DNA of 64,000 nucleotides from positions 16,104-80,103 of the forward strand of contig DATAUD010000012.1 in assembly GCA_036268455.1 (NCBI GenBank), given 5' to 3'. The translations under genes were made by a program, and so were the position numbers. The notes below the pieces were generated by a model that did not search any database, was not told where the DNA came from, and saw nothing but the letters and a program-made list of their open reading frames with translations. How positions within the stretch are numbered: the stretch's first letter is position 1; every line of letters starts with the position of its first letter. This DNA comes from DATAUD01 sp036268455. Lineage in GTDB: Bacteria > Verrucomicrobiota > Verrucomicrobiia > Limisphaerales > Palsa-1400. Positions 62,623-64,000 of the stretch are shown in pieces.

Positions 62623-64000
62623 ATGAAAATTTTGCTGGCGAGCAGCGAAGCCCTTCCTTATTCGAAGACGGGGGGGCTGGCGGACATGGTGGGCGCGCTT
62701 GCCAAGTTTCTCGCCCGCGCCGGGCATCGCGTGGGATTGGTCACGCCGCTTTATCGTGAAACGCGGGAACGGTTTCCGCAAATCCAGCGATTCGAATGGA
62801 AGTTCGATCTCGCGTTTGGCTCGGATCGCATCGGCGGCGGCGTCTGGATAGACGAGCCGCACGAGGGATTGACGGTTTATTTCATCGAGCAGGCGGCGTT
62901 TTTTGATCGCAGCGGCATTTACCAAGATCGCGGGATCGATTATCCGGATAACGCGGAACGATTTATTTATTTTTCCAAATGCGTGGCGCACCTGGCGCGG
63001 TATCTGCCGTGGAAGCCGGAATTGGTCCACGTGCACGATTGGCAGGCGGCGCTTGCTTCGGTGTTTGTCGCGGACCAAAAATTGCGCGAGGGGTGGACGG
63101 ATGCGCCGCCGACGTGCCTGACCATTCACAATCTTGCGTATCAGGGCGCTTTTCCGGCGGCGAAATTCAACTTGACAAACCTTTCCGAGAATTATTTTCA
63201 GCCGGAGAGCCTGGAATTTTACAAATTGATGAATTGCCTAAAGGGAGGCATTTCGCACGCCGATATAATTACCACGGTCAGCCCCCGTTACGCGCGGGAA
63301 ATCACGACGGAATTATACGGATGCGGACTGGACGGCGCGTTGCGCAAGAGACAAAACGCGCTTCGGGGCATCCTCAACGGGGTCGATTACGACGAGTGGA
63401 AAACAGAGGGGAATCCGTTTTTGCCCCGAGCGTACTCGACGGCGGATTTGAGCGGGAAGCAGGCGGACAAGGCAGCGTTGCAGGCGGAACTCGGACTGGC
63501 GAAGGCGTCGGAAACGCCGTTGTTTGGGACGATTTCGCGGCTTGCGGAACAGAAGGGAGTGAACCTGCAATTGGCGGCGTTGCAGGAGATGCTGGCGGCG
63601 GACATGCAATTCGTCCTGCTGGGTAGCGGCAATCGGGATTACGAGCGGGGTTATCGCAAATTGGCGGAGAGATATTCGGGAAAATGCGCGGCAAACATAG
63701 GGTTTGACACGGGTTTGTCGCACCGCATTGAAGCGGGGTGCGATTTTTATTTGATGCCGTCGCACTTTGAACCGTGCGGGTTGAACCAGATGTACAGCCT
63801 GCGCTACGGCACGGTGCCGATCGTGCGGACAACCGGAGGGTTGGACGATTCGGTCATTGATATTGCCGAAGATGCTGATCGCGCGGATGGGATCAAGTTT
63901 GCGGAATATTCGGTGCGGGCGCTGGCCAAGGCGATACGCAAGGCTCTGGTGCTTTACCGGGACAAACCGCTGCTGGAGTATTATCGGCGCAACGGGATGG
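62623..64000 (+). CDS. glgA: Glycogen synthase, 3' end beyond window
   Basis: Transfers glucose from ADP-glucose to glycogen (GT5, retaining). The first 459 residues are present: ADP-glucose-binding KTGGLADMVGAL at 15-26 (family KxGGL), HVHDWQAAL near 137, TIHNLAYQG near 170, NGVDYDEW near 251, the C-terminal Rossmann start TISRLAEQKGVNLQLAAL, and catalytic-site SHFEPCGLNQMY with TGGLDDSV. Only the last 10-30 residues lie beyond the window. ATG follows the serS stop directly, so the genes are translationally coupled. Confidence 0.95.
   Translation, partial: MKILLASSEALPYSKTGGLADMVGALAKFLARAGHRVGLVTPLYRETRERFPQIQRFEWKFDLAFGSDRIGGGVWIDEPHEGLTVYFIEQAAFFDRSGIYQDRGIDYPDNAERFIYFSKCVAHLARYLPWKPELVHVHDWQAALASVFVADQKLREGWTDAPPTCLTIHNLAYQGAFPAAKFNLTNLSENYFQPESLEFYKLMNCLKGGISHADIITTVSPRYAREITTELYGCGLDGALRKRQNALRGILNGVDYDEWKTEGNPFLPRAYSTADLSGKQADKAALQAELGLAKASETPLFGTISRLAEQKGVNLQLAALQEMLAADMQFVLLGSGNRDYERGYRKLAERYSGKCAANIGFDTGLSHRIEAGCDFYLMPSHFEPCGLNQMYSLRYGTVPIVRTTGGLDDSVIDIAEDADRADGIKFAEYSVRALAKAIRKALVLYRDKPLLEYYRRNGM

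Noticed and set aside
1..64000. CRISPR arrays, rRNA operons and integrated prophage
   Set aside because: No regularly spaced repeats, no rRNA-like sequence and no phage structural gene set were seen; the S74 domain alone is not evidence of a prophage.

Overview
The window looks like an interior piece of a chromosome from a Verrucomicrobiota bacterium, most likely of the Pedosphaera/Limisphaerales type. The grounds are family signatures: a surface protein made of Gloeo_Verruco (GloVer) repeats, two type II pseudopilin-like proteins with the H-X9-DG C-terminal signature, giant Asn/Thr-rich secreted proteins with Ig-like and Calx-beta-like domains, a DUF2723 membrane protein fused to TPRs, and paired serine/threonine kinase and ECF sigma genes. 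No rRNA, tRNA, CRISPR array or prophage was recognised. This taxonomic call is inference from protein families only.

Layout. 1-3543: phosphatidylethanolamine synthesis (psd 3' end, pssA), a LysE-type exporter, an orphan nuoA and a phosphohexomutase. 3546-11717: an MFS transporter, a two-PDZ lipoprotein, an orphan hypothetical, a Tat-exported Gfo/Idh/MocA oxidoreductase, a divergent pair of ribbon-helix-helix (RHH) genes with a perfect palindrome between them, and the GloVer protein. 11830-18132: shikimate kinase, a pseudopilin, a 1281-residue secreted protein and a receiver-domain protein. 18175-24512: a five-gene minus-strand cluster (TatD nuclease, sugar-porter MFS, GH20 hexosaminidase, Gfo/Idh oxidoreductase, TIM-barrel isomerase) that reads as an amino-sugar/glycoside utilisation operon.

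24777-31924: an ECF sigma factor with a small membrane protein, a lone PII protein, dnaA with a probable oriC, an ABC ATPase, and a kinase-sigma pair. 31935-41814: a flavoprotein overlapping a lipoprotein MsrB, membrane and UVR-domain proteins, glgC, a GH43-like enzyme, a second pseudopilin and a TlpA-like thioredoxin. 41886-50188: a zincin metalloprotease, the 1328-residue DUF2723-TPR protein, a beta-helix protein and a lipoprotein.

50339-53104 is the one clearly mobile region: a 5'-truncated SBBP-repeat gene next to an ISAs1-like element whose transposase carries an N-terminal DUF4338 (DruA-like) domain and is split by a +1 frameshift. 53105-64000 returns to chromosomal genes: PPC-domain protein, riboflavin synthase, thiH, HNH endonuclease, secreted proteins, an S74 tail-fibre-like remnant, a lipase maturation factor homologue, serS, and the start of glgA running off the window end.

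The most unusual items are the RHH pair with its operator, the DruA-transposase fusion, and the probable oriC. I found no convincing multi-gene defence system.
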